Below are positions 25,630 through 33,382 of a stretch of 64,000 bases of DNA, piece by piece. The DNA is from an uncultured Verrucomicrobia subdivision 3 bacterium (GTDB lineage: Bacteria > Verrucomicrobiota > Verrucomicrobiia > Limisphaerales > UBA11358), in assembly GCA_903850425.1 (NCBI GenBank), contig CAINLR010000120.1, positions 1-64,000 of the forward strand, written 5' to 3'. The notes under the pieces are model-generated. The model did no database searches. It saw only the letters and a program-made list of their open reading frames with translations, and had not been told where the DNA came from. A program made the position numbers and the translations under genes. The first letter of the stretch is position 1. The number at the start of each line of letters is the position of its first letter.

Positions 25630-26997
25630 TCATCGGCTGAGCTCCTGCCAAAGAAACGCCGCCATACGCTGACCTTTTTCAAAGCACTCGAGGCTGAACT
25701 TCTCGTTCGGCGAATGCGCGTTGTCATCCGGCAAGCCGAGGCCGAGCAGCAGCGAATCCGCGCCAAGAATCTTTTTGAACTGATTCACAATCGGGATGGA
25801 GCCGCCTTCGCGCATCAGGATTGGTTTGCGGCCGAACGCCTTTTCAAGCGCGCGTAGCGCGGCCTGCGCCTGCGGGCCAGTCGGCGGGACGAAATACGCT
25901 TCGGCACCGTGGCCGGCGGCAATTTCCAAGCGCATGGTCGGGGGACAAATCCGTTTCAAATGCGCGACCACGGCTTTGCGGACGGCTTCGGGCTTTTGGT
26001 TCGGCACGAGCCGGCAGGTGATTTTGGCCCGCGCCCAGGAGGGAATGATGGTTTTACTGCCTTCGCCTTGGTAGCCGCTGGTGAGGCCGTTGATCTCAAA
26101 GGTTGGCCGCGCGCTGCGCTGTTCACTGGAACTGAAGCCGCGTTCGCCGAACAGATTTTTTACGCCGATCATCTTCTTCAGGCCGGCATCGGTGCCGGGC
26201 AGACGGGCATATTCCTTTCGCTCATAAGCGGTGAGCGGAGCAACGCCGTCGTAAAAACCGGGAATGGTGATGCGTCCGTGCTGGTCGCGAAGCTGGGCGA
26301 GCAACTGGCTCATGGCCATCGCGGGATTGTCCACCGCGCCGCCGAAACCGCCGGAGTGCAAGTCGCGCGCTGGTCCGTGCAGCGTGATTTCGAGCGCCAT
26401 GATGCCGCGCAGTGAATAACCGAGCGCCGGATGCTTCGGGCTGGGCATGCCAGTGTCGGAGATGACCACCGCCTGGCAGTTCAGTTCGCGGCGGTTCTTT
26501 TTAAGAAAACCTGAGAGGCTCTCGCTGCCGATTTCTTCTTCGCCTTCGATGACGAACGTCAGATCGCAAGGCAGGGCCGTGCCGGTTTTCAAGTAGGCTT
26601 CCACGGCTTTGAGATGCGCCAGGTGCTGGCCCTTGTTGTCCATGCTGCCGCGCGCGTAAATGGTGTTGCCCACGATGCGCGGTTCGAACGGCGGCGACTT
26701 CCAGAGTTCGAGCGGCTCCGGCGGCTGCACGTCGTAGTGGCCATAGACCATGTAATGCGGCTGCTGGGAATTTTTCGCGCGCGGGGTCTTGGCGATGACG
26801 ATGGGATGGCCGGCCGTCGCGCAGAGTTTTGCTTCCAGGCCGATGGCCTGGCAGTGCGCCACGAGCCAGGCGGCGCAGGCGTGCAGATCATTTTTATGGG
26901 CCGGTTGTGCCGAAACGCTGGCGAAGCGGAGATAATCGCAGAACTCGGCGAGAAAGCGCTGCTGATTTTGTTTTAGGTAATCAAGGACTTTTTCCAT
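25630..26997 (-). CDS. M20-family dipeptidase
   Basis: From ATG 26997 this is 455 residues, a cytosolic zinc dipeptidase of the M20 (ArgE/DapE/CNDP) family. Metal ligands and catalytic residues are visible in YGHYDVQPPEP (His, then catalytic Asp), IYARGSMDNKGQ (bridging Asp), VIEGEEEIGSES (general-base Glu and ligand Glu), ISDTG and LPDDNAHSPNEKF (final His). The lid/dimerisation domain has DLHSGGFGGAVDNPA. The length and the HYDVQPPEPLELW motif place it with the cytosolic non-specific dipeptidase group rather than with DapE or PepT. The gene stands alone. Confidence 0.94.
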   Translation of the reverse strand: MEKVLDYLKQNQQRFLAEFCDYLRFASVSAQPAHKNDLHACAAWLVAHCQAIGLEAKLCATAGHPIVIAKTPRAKNSQQPHYMVYGHYDVQPPEPLELWKSPPFEPRIVGNTIYARGSMDNKGQHLAHLKAVEAYLKTGTALPCDLTFVIEGEEEIGSESLSGFLKKNRRELNCQAVVISDTGMPSPKHPALGYSLRGIMALEITLHGPARDLHSGGFGGAVDNPAMAMSQLLAQLRDQHGRITIPGFYDGVAPLTAYERKEYARLPGTDAGLKKMIGVKNLFGERGFSSSEQRSARPTFEINGLTSGYQGEGSKTIIPSWARAKITCRLVPNQKPEAVRKAVVAHLKRICPPTMRLEIAAGHGAEAYFVPPTGPQAQAALRALEKAFGRKPILMREGGSIPIVNQFKKILGADSLLLGLGLPDDNAHSPNEKFSLECFEKGQRMAAFLWQELSR

Positions 26998-27175
26998 CCG
27001 CCTAGTCAACCTGTGAACCGGTCAATTGCCAAGCAGAACCTTAATAAAACTGCCGCCGTCGGCGCGTGGCTAGTTTCCCTGCCGGGCGGGATCAGCCGCC
27101 GCAATCCTCCACCCCGCCTCGCGGCGACGCGGTTACGGTTCAATACCGCACGCAGATGCAGGCTTCAGGTCCCCT

Positions 27176-30100
27176 TCAAACCGACGGAAGTTTGCCGTTT
27201 GACCTCGGCGCGCCGGCCCGCAGCACTCGCAACGAAAAACCGCGGCCGTTCTCGAACGGCTCGACGGTCGCTGTGACTTCCAGCACCGGATAGCGCACCG
27301 TCGCCAGGCCATAGCTCTTGTAAGTCTGCGCGAACAACTCCGTCTCCACCATGCCCGTCCAGTCGGCCAGCGTGAGAAATTTCATCGGTTCGCCGGTGAT
27401 CTGGTGATGCGTGCGCTGTTCCACCACCAACCCGCACGTCACCACTGTTTCGCCGATATGTTCGCCGAGTTGCGCGACCGGGCAGTAAGTGTTCCAGGCA
27501 ATGTCTTCAAACAATTCCAGCGGATGGCCGCTCACGGCGTAGCCGAACAACTCGGTTTCGGCCTCCAACCGTTCGCGCCGCGTCGGCTCGCGCAGCAGCG
27601 TCGGATTCTGAACCAGAAATTCGGAAACGGGATTCGTGCCCGCCTCAAAATCCAATTCCAGATTTTGATTTCCAGTTTTGGATTTCGGATTTCGGGTTAC
27701 GGATTTCACCAGCCGCTGCGCCTCCCAAAACTGGCGGGTGCGCGGCTCCCCAAACTCGTCGAAGCCGCCCGCGCGAATCAGCGCTTCCAACTCCTCCGGC
27801 AACGGATTCACGCGCCGATGAAAATCAGCCAGCGAAGCAAATGTTCCGTGCTCGCGCGCGGCCAGCAGTTGCTTGACCATGCGCTCGGTGAGGCCTTTGG
27901 TGCGCGTCAATGGAACGCGGATTTGGGTGGAGGCAGGCATCCTGCCTGCCGTAGAGCCGGGCGTCCCGCCCGGCGGACAAAGCGCACGAGCGCCTGAAGC
28001 CGCTGGCATTTTCGGGTGTCGCGGGGAAATACCGGCATTCATTCCGGGCGGCAGGATGCCGCCCTCTACGGCCGGCGGGACGCCTGCCGCTACAACCCTA
28101 AAGCCCGGCCCAGGTTCGTTGACCGATGGCGGCAGGAACTTCAAGCCGAGCCGATGACTTTCCAAAACATAGACGAGCGGATCGTAAAAGCCCTTGCCGT
28201 TGGTCAGCACGGCGGCCATGAACTCCGCCGGATAATTCCACTTGAGCCACGCCGATTGATACGCCTCGACGCCATACGCAGTTGAGTGCGCTTTGCAAAA
28301 AGCGTAGCCGGCAAAGCCCGTGACCAGCCCCCACACTTCCTCAATTTTTTCCGGCACATGCCCGCGCGCTGAGGACGACGCGAAAAATTCCTTTCGAATT
28401 TCCTCGATGACAGGGCGCTTCTGCTTGTTCAGCGCGCGGCGCAACACATCGGCTCGCCCCGGTGGCAGGCCGGCAAACGCCTCGCAGATTTGCAGAATAT
28501 GTTCCTCGTAAACCACCAGGCCGAAGGTGTCGCTCAATACCGATTCCAGCGATGGATGCGGATAGGTGATCGGTTCCAATCCCTGATAACGCCGCGTGAA
28601 CGCGAGCTTCTTGCCCTCGTTCGCCGCGCCAGGCCGGATGACGCTGACGATGGCGATGAGCGTGTCAATGTCCCGCACGTTGCATTGGCGACACAAGCCG
28701 GTCATCGCCGGGCTTTCGATGTGATGCACGGCGCGACCACCGCCACCGGAAATCATTTCCCAGACTTGCGGGTCATTGAAGGACTGAGTGCCGGTTGGCA
28801 ACGGTAGTGGCACAGGGTTCGTGTTAGGAGAGCGCTCCGTGCAAGTTGCCAAATCCACTTCAATTCCGCGCGCCGCCAGCGATGCCTTCACGTCGCGCAT
28901 CGCGGCCAGGCCGCCTTGCGCGAGCACATCCACTTTCACCAGGCCGATGACTTCCACCGCGTCCATGTCGAAGTGCGTGGTGGGATAACCCTTGTTGGCG
29001 ATGAATGTCGGCGTGAGTTCGGGCATGGGCTGGCGCGAGAGCACCACGCCGCACGGATGCATTTTCGGATTACGCGGCATGCCGTCCAGAAACTCCGCCA
29101 TGTCCAACGCGGTCTTGAACGGCTCTTCATCCAGCGGCAGGTCGCGGTTTTCGGGACTCGCCGCAAGCAGTTCGCGCAACCGGGCGCCGCCGCTGGGCGC
29201 GGGTTCGTCCGGCACCCAGCCGCCGCCAAAGCTCCACGGAAAATGATCGGTGAATTTCCTGACCTCGCGTTCCGCCATGCCGAGCACCTTCGCCACCTCC
29301 GCGAAGGCGCTGCGGGCCTGAAACGTCGAGAAGCCGCCAACCACCGCGCAATGTTCGCGGCCGTATTTGGCGAAGATGAGATTCACCACGTCGTCCTTGC
29401 GGTCGTGCGGAAAATCAATGTCAATGTCCGGCAGCTTGTTCAACGCCATGCGCTCCTCATTCAGAAACCGGCGGAAATAGAGGCGGAAACGAATCGGGCA
29501 CACGTCTGAAATGCCCAGGCAGTAGCACACCAGCGAATCCGCCGCACTGCCGCGCGTGATCCATTCGATGCCGTGCGCGCGACAGTCCTCCAGGATGTTC
29601 CACACGACGAGAAAATATTCCTCGTAGCCGACGGCGGTGATGATTTTTAATTCCTGCTCCACCTGGGCGCGCCTCGAACCAGCCAGCTCGCCGTAGCGGC
29701 GACGCAATCCGTCCATGACAAGCTGGCGGAGAAACTCATGTGGCGTGGAACCGTCCGGCGGCACGAACGCCGGAAACTGCGGCTTGCCGAACGGCATGTC
29801 GAAGCAACAGCGCTCGGCGATTTCGTGCGATTGTGCCAGCCATTCGGGATGACCCTTGCACGCGGCCGCCATTTCGGCGGGCAGCCGGAAGTGTAATTTT
29901 CCGTCGCGCCGTTTCTCCGGGTGTTCCTGCCGCAGCAACGTCAGCGTGCGGATGCTCTGGACAATGTCATACTTCATCCGGTCACCCGGCAATGCGTAAT
30001 GAATCGCCGGACACGCGACGATGGGAAAACGGCTGGTAACCGTTTCCTTGATGGCCAGCTGATAGAAACGGTTTGGAAATAAATTCGCCAGATGCACATT

Positions 30101-31747
30101 GGGACTGACGGCGATCAATCCATCCGTGAACCCGTTCAACCGTTCCATCGCAAAAGGCCGGCGTTGCTGTTTGGCCACCGCGCCTTCCTCCGCTTCCGCT
30201 TCCGCCCGCAGCGACAGCAGCCGGTTCAAGTTGTGATAGCCGCGCGCTGATTCAACATAGAGCAGCAACGGCTGCCCGTTCACCGTGAGTTCCGTACCGA
30301 AGATGGGTTTGACGCCGGCCTTCTTCGCCGCCTCCGCGAACTCTACCGCGCCGTGCAAATTGCCGAGGTCGGTCAACGCAATCGCCGCCATGCCGTGCTG
30401 CTGGGCCAGGTTGACAATTGCTTTTGGCGAAAGCGTCGAGTCGAGAAAGGTGTAATGGCTGCGGACGCGCAACGGGATGTAGCAGCCAACGTGAGAAGGC
30501 TCTCGAAGTTGCCGATTGCCGATTGCCGATTGCCGAATTGTAACCGCGAGCCTCCTTACGTCGGCTGCTACGGGAATGCGCGGTGCCTCGCGCAGCCGCA
30601 AATCATGTCCGCGCAAAACCACCGACCAACCTTTACTGCGTCGCAGTTCATCCAACACCACCGCGAGCCGTTCACGGGCTTCGTGGTTGCGGGAGCCGGT
30701 TTCCAAGAGCAGTTCGCTGCGGAACACCTCGTCATACACATTCGACAACTTCAGCGACACCATCCGCAAACTCACACGCCGCTGCCACGCCGCCTGCAGC
30801 AATCCGTGCAAACGCCCATAGACATCCGTTTCCAAGTCGGTCGGCTCGCGCAAGCTCTCGGCCCGCTGATTTTCGTCGCGGTCGTTGTAGCGCACTTTCA
30901 CCGTCAGCGTCCGCACGCTCCGGTTTTCCGCGCGCACTTTGGCAAACAACTGGTCGGCCATGCGCCGCAGCACCGCCTCGACGTATTCCTCGTCGGTGAC
31001 ATCTTCGTTGAACGTCTCCTGCTGACTGAAAGATTTCTGCGCTTCGCCAACAGGAATCAACGGCCGTTCGTCAACGCCGTTGGCGAACTGGCGCAGCCCG
31101 GGCGCCTGATTGCCGACGAGCAACTCCAGCAGATCCAGGGGCATCACCGCAATCTGGCCGATCTGCGCCAGTCCGGCCGCATTCAGACGCAACGCGGATT
31201 TGGGGCCGACGCCCGGCAGCCATTTGTTCGGCAGCGGATGTAGAAATATTTTCTCCCCTCCGTTCGGCACGTTCTGAAACGCGGCGGGCTTGTTCAGCTT
31301 GGACGCAATCTGGCTGATGAGTTTGTTCGAGGCGATGCCTTCGCTGACGGAGATTTTCAGCGACTGCCGGATGGCTCGGCTGATCGTCTGCGCGATTTCG
31401 ATGGACGGTTTGCTCCGGTTGGCGGTGATGTCGAAATAGCCTTCATCAATGGATGTCTGCTCCACATTCGGCGTGAAGTCGTAGGCGTAGCCAAACATCC
31501 AGTTGGAAAATTGTTCGTAGCGCTCGTAATCGCCCGGCAGCACGATGAGCTTCGGACACAGTTTGCGCGCCCGGGCCGTGGGCATCGGCGTGTAGATGCC
31601 AAACTTCCGCGCTTCGTAGGAGGCCGAGGCGATGATGCCGCGGCTCTCGCCGCCAACGGCCATGGGCTTGCCGCGCAACCGGGCGTCGGCGGCCTGCTCC
31701 ACCGACGCGAAAAAAGCATCAGCGTCCAGATGAACAATCGTTCGCAT
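27176..31747 (-). CDS. Fused DinB (Pol IV)-DnaE2 translesion DNA polymerase
   Basis: A single uninterrupted frame of 1523 codons carries two polymerases. Residues 1-392 form a Y-family polymerase IV: the catalytic motifs HLDADAFFASVEQ (Asp8) and SIDEGYFD (Asp101, Glu102) are intact, unlike ImuB, followed by fingers, HhH (WLPGVGPKSALRL) and little-finger domains. Residues 424-1523 form a DnaE2-like C-family polymerase: a PHP domain with a degraded first motif (IPLRVRSHYTFLDS, Arg where the first metal His is expected), the palm motifs GSAADSLVCYCLG, PDIDIDFPHDRKDD near 770-785 and KVDVLAQGGL, then KAHSTAYG and an OB-fold tail. Residues 393-423 are encoded by a palindromic repeat. lexA lies 42 bp upstream in the same direction, so SOS induction is likely. 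Expected role: damage tolerance with mutagenesis. Confidence 0.9.
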   Translation of the reverse strand: MRTIVHLDADAFFASVEQAADARLRGKPMAVGGESRGIIASASYEARKFGIYTPMPTARARKLCPKLIVLPGDYERYEQFSNWMFGYAYDFTPNVEQTSIDEGYFDITANRSKPSIEIAQTISRAIRQSLKISVSEGIASNKLISQIASKLNKPAAFQNVPNGGEKIFLHPLPNKWLPGVGPKSALRLNAAGLAQIGQIAVMPLDLLELLVGNQAPGLRQFANGVDERPLIPVGEAQKSFSQQETFNEDVTDEEYVEAVLRRMADQLFAKVRAENRSVRTLTVKVRYNDRDENQRAESLREPTDLETDVYGRLHGLLQAAWQRRVSLRMVSLKLSNVYDEVFRSELLLETGSRNHEARERLAVVLDELRRSKGWSVVLRGHDLRLREAPRIPVAADVRRLAVTIRQSAIGNRQLREPSHVGCYIPLRVRSHYTFLDSTLSPKAIVNLAQQHGMAAIALTDLGNLHGAVEFAEAAKKAGVKPIFGTELTVNGQPLLLYVESARGYHNLNRLLSLRAEAEAEEGAVAKQQRRPFAMERLNGFTDGLIAVSPNVHLANLFPNRFYQLAIKETVTSRFPIVACPAIHYALPGDRMKYDIVQSIRTLTLLRQEHPEKRRDGKLHFRLPAEMAAACKGHPEWLAQSHEIAERCCFDMPFGKPQFPAFVPPDGSTPHEFLRQLVMDGLRRRYGELAGSRRAQVEQELKIITAVGYEEYFLVVWNILEDCRAHGIEWITRGSAADSLVCYCLGISDVCPIRFRLYFRRFLNEERMALNKLPDIDIDFPHDRKDDVVNLIFAKYGREHCAVVGGFSTFQARSAFAEVAKVLGMAEREVRKFTDHFPWSFGGGWVPDEPAPSGGARLRELLAASPENRDLPLDEEPFKTALDMAEFLDGMPRNPKMHPCGVVLSRQPMPELTPTFIANKGYPTTHFDMDAVEVIGLVKVDVLAQGGLAAMRDVKASLAARGIEVDLATCTERSPNTNPVPLPLPTGTQSFNDPQVWEMISGGGGRAVHHIESPAMTGLCRQCNVRDIDTLIAIVSVIRPGAANEGKKLAFTRRYQGLEPITYPHPSLESVLSDTFGLVVYEEHILQICEAFAGLPPGRADVLRRALNKQKRPVIEEIRKEFFASSSARGHVPEKIEEVWGLVTGFAGYAFCKAHSTAYGVEAYQSAWLKWNYPAEFMAAVLTNGKGFYDPLVYVLESHRLGLKFLPPSVNEPGPGFRVVAAGVPPAVEGGILPPGMNAGISPRHPKMPAASGARALCPPGGTPGSTAGRMPASTQIRVPLTRTKGLTERMVKQLLAAREHGTFASLADFHRRVNPLPEELEALIRAGGFDEFGEPRTRQFWEAQRLVKSVTRNPKSKTGNQNLELDFEAGTNPVSEFLVQNPTLLREPTRRERLEAETELFGYAVSGHPLELFEDIAWNTYCPVAQLGEHIGETVVTCGLVVEQRTHHQITGEPMKFLTLADWTGMVETELFAQTYKSYGLATVRYPVLEVTATVEPFENGRGFSLRVLRAGAPRSNGKLPSV
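27661..27709 (-). repeat. Low-complexity repeat tract (GGATTTCGG type) inside the dnaE part
   Basis: The tract reads GATTTTGATTTCCAGTTTTG and then GGATTTCGGATTTCGGGTTACGGATTT-like near-tandem units of about 7-8 bp. On the coding strand it encodes VTRNPKSKTGNQN, a charged, Asn/Lys-rich linker unlike the surrounding polymerase sequence. It looks like an intergenic-type repeat absorbed into the coding frame. Confidence 0.45.
27928..28094 (-). repeat. Palindromic repeat element inserted in frame in the dnaE part
   Basis: The left end GGCAGGCATCCTGCCTGCCG (27932-27951) followed by TAGAGCCGGGCGTCCCGCC is mirrored at the right end, whose minus strand starts GTAGCGGCAGGCGTCCCGCC and continues with GCCGTAGAGGGCGGCATCC. 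The element encodes about 55 residues rich in Ala, Gly and Pro (GVPPAVEGGILPPGMNAG, PPGGTPGSTAGRMPAS) in the C-terminal third of the polymerase. It is of the same kind as intergenic repeats elsewhere in the window. The ends are approximate. Confidence 0.7.
30479..30571 (-). repeat. 93-bp palindromic repeat at the DinB-DnaE junction
   Basis: The outer 24 bases of each end are inverted repeats matching at 21 of 24 positions (GTAGCAGCC[A/G]ACGT[G/A]AG, then [A/G]AGGCTC). The centre holds three and a half tandem copies of ATTGCCG. The 93 bp equal exactly 31 codons (residues 393-423), in phase with the reading frame. A solo arm lies at 20919-20951. The element therefore encodes the linker between the two polymerases. 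Confidence 0.85.
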
Positions 31748-31789
31748 GGCCTAACTCTTATCAAGCCGGGTGGGACAACCGCTGTCCAG

Positions 31790-32413
31790 CTATTCCCGCG
31801 CCCGCCGGATCAACGCCTTGAAGACTCCTTGAATCATCAATTCCTGCGCCGGAACAAGGTCGGGATATTTCGGATTCTCCGCCTTGAGATACGGTTTGCC
31901 GTTTTTCAACAGGAACGTTTTCAGCGTGCTGGCGCCGTCAATCAGCGCGGCCACAATCTGCCCGTTGCGCGGTTCCGGGCCGTGTTCCAGCACCACAAAA
32001 TCGCCGTCGAGAATGTGCCGCCCGATCATCGAATCACCGGCCACGCGCAGCGCAAAAGCGTTTCGGCTCGGTTTGTAGCCGATGCTCTCCACGTCCACCG
32101 AAATGCAGCCCTCGGTGTCCTGCTCTCGCGCCTGCGGCAAACCGGCGGGAATCGAGCCAAACAGCGGAATGTCCACGATGCGGCTGCGCAGTTTGGCCAG
32201 CGGGGAAGTCACCCGCAGCGACCGCGCCTTGCCGGTGTCGGAGGCGAGATAACCTTTCTGTCGCAGCAGCCGGATGTGGCCGGTCACCGCATTCACGCTG
32301 CGATAGCCAAAATGGTCGGCAATTTCCTGATACGTCGGCGCACGACCTTGCTGCCGTTGATGGCTTTCAATGAAGTCGGCCAGCGCGCGTTGTTTGGCAG
32401 TAAGTGGTTGCAT
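31790..32413 (-). CDS. lexA: LexA repressor (probably a second, cassette-linked LexA)
   Basis: This 207-residue SOS repressor has an N-terminal winged HTH (APTYQEIADHFGYRSVNAVT) and a C-terminal S24 peptidase. The self-cleavage site is Ala90-Gly91 in SIPAGLP; the catalytic dyad is Ser128 (AGDSMIG) and Lys165 (STLKTF). The recognition helix keeps Ser39, Asn41 and Ala42, the base-contacting residues of E. coli LexA, which agrees with the CTG-N10-CAG-like operator at its start. Cleavage on RecA filaments would release the downstream polymerase gene and the divergent nuclease/helicase pair. Start ATG 32411-32413 adjoins the operator, so the mRNA would be leaderless or lack a normal ribosome-binding site. 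Adjacent lexA2 genes are typical of imuB-dnaE2 cassettes in other bacteria. Confidence 0.96.
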   Translation of the reverse strand: MQPLTAKQRALADFIESHQRQQGRAPTYQEIADHFGYRSVNAVTGHIRLLRQKGYLASDTGKARSLRVTSPLAKLRSRIVDIPLFGSIPAGLPQAREQDTEGCISVDVESIGYKPSRNAFALRVAGDSMIGRHILDGDFVVLEHGPEPRNGQIVAALIDGASTLKTFLLKNGKPYLKAENPKYPDLVPAQELMIQGVFKALIRRARE

Positions 32414-32432
32414 ACTGTATGAATATACACTA
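32413..32432. promoter_or_regulatory. LexA operator (SOS box) between lexA and the nuclease gene
   Basis: TACTGTATGAATATACACTA differs from a perfect E. coli-type TACTGT-N8-ACAGTA box at one half-site base (ACAC for ACAG). It touches the lexA start codon and lies 47 bp before the start of the divergent GIY-YIG nuclease, so one site can control both directions. The motif reported for Verrucomicrobium spinosum LexA is TGTTC-N4-GAACA, which this is not. Confidence 0.75.
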
Positions 32433-32479
32433 TTCCTGATTGCGCCGGTGTCAACCCATTCTGCATCGGATTAAAGCCG

Positions 32480-33382
32480 ATGGTTGGACTTCCGTTGTCC
32501 CCGTCACTGGCGTTAAATGGGCGCGTGCCGGCATTCCAAACATTGCTATTTTCCGACCCACGACCGCTGGTCGAGCGGTTGGGCGGCGATTTTTTCCGGC
32601 AACTGACCGAGCAGCCCGGCGTCTATCTGATGCGCGACGCGCAAGACAATATCCTCTACGTCGGCAAGGCCAAAAATCTGCGGAAGCGATTGAACAGCTA
32701 CCGCGTGGCCAATCCCGACCGGCTCGCGCGCCGGCATCTGCGTCTGCTGCGGGCCGTGGCGCGGATCGAATTACAGGAATGCGCGGATGAAGCCGCCGCC
32801 CTCGCACGCGAGGCGGAACTGCTGCTGCAACACAAACCCAAGTTCAACCGTGCAGGTGTCTGGCCCGCCACGCCGCGCTTGCTCATCTGGCGTCGGTCTG
32901 GGCCAACGCTGGAATTTGCCATCGCCGAAATCCCCGTTGCCGGCTGGGAACTGTTCGGGCCGTTCGGCGGTGGCATTACCCACTTGCGCGCTGCGCTCGT
33001 GCGTCTGCTGTGGCTCGCGCAGAATCCGGCCGCAGGATCAGCGCACTTGCCGGAAGGCTGGCTGCACGGACGACTCGGCAGCATCGCGATGCTGGCTGAT
33101 TCGCAGTTCACAGAACCGAACTCCATTGGTGCGGAGGCAATCTTGGCGAAACTGTTTGCCGGCGATGCCGACGGATTTGTGGCGTGGATCGGCGAGCGGA
33201 CTCAGCCGCTGGTTCGCACTTACGATCTGGCGTTGCGCGATGCAGATTTGGAAACGGTGACTGGATTCATCCAAGCCAAGTCGCGACGCACGCGGCCCTT
33301 CACCGCAGCCTCGCAGAACGCGAATGAAAAGTCGGCGGATTCAACCTTGCCGTTCTTGGATGCGGTTTGGAACCCATCATGA
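32480..33382 (+). CDS. GIY-YIG nuclease domain protein (UvrC/Cho-like)
   Basis: This 300-residue protein has a GIY-YIG endonuclease domain near residues 45-110: QPGVYLMRDAQDNILYVGKA, the following Lys-Asn-Leu-Arg-Lys-Arg-Leu, and a later Glu in ALAREAELLLQHKPKFN. The same layout opens UvrC and Cho, which cut damaged DNA 3' of the lesion. The remaining 190 residues are unrecognised and lack the UvrC RNase H-like and HhH parts, so it is a Cho-like single-nuclease form. It is divergent from lexA behind a shared operator, and its stop overlaps the helicase start (ATGA), giving translational coupling. Start ATG 32480 is the first available; a GTG near 32525 is an alternative. SOS induction is inferred from the operator. 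Confidence 0.82.
   Translation: MVGLPLSPSLALNGRVPAFQTLLFSDPRPLVERLGGDFFRQLTEQPGVYLMRDAQDNILYVGKAKNLRKRLNSYRVANPDRLARRHLRLLRAVARIELQECADEAAALAREAELLLQHKPKFNRAGVWPATPRLLIWRRSGPTLEFAIAEIPVAGWELFGPFGGGITHLRAALVRLLWLAQNPAAGSAHLPEGWLHGRLGSIAMLADSQFTEPNSIGAEAILAKLFAGDADGFVAWIGERTQPLVRTYDLALRDADLETVTGFIQAKSRRTRPFTAASQNANEKSADSTLPFLDAVWNPS

Noticed and set aside
30505-30540. ATTGCCG tandem units as a possible CRISPR-like or VNTR array
   Set aside because: Only three and a half 7-bp units with no spacers; they are the centre of the palindromic element.
27176-31747. Fusion as a sequencing or assembly artefact
   Set aside because: Both halves are complete, the join is a defined 93-bp repeat in phase, and a related repeat arm exists elsewhere; an assembly collapse on this repeat remains possible but would not be expected to keep lexA-dinB-dnaE order and frame.
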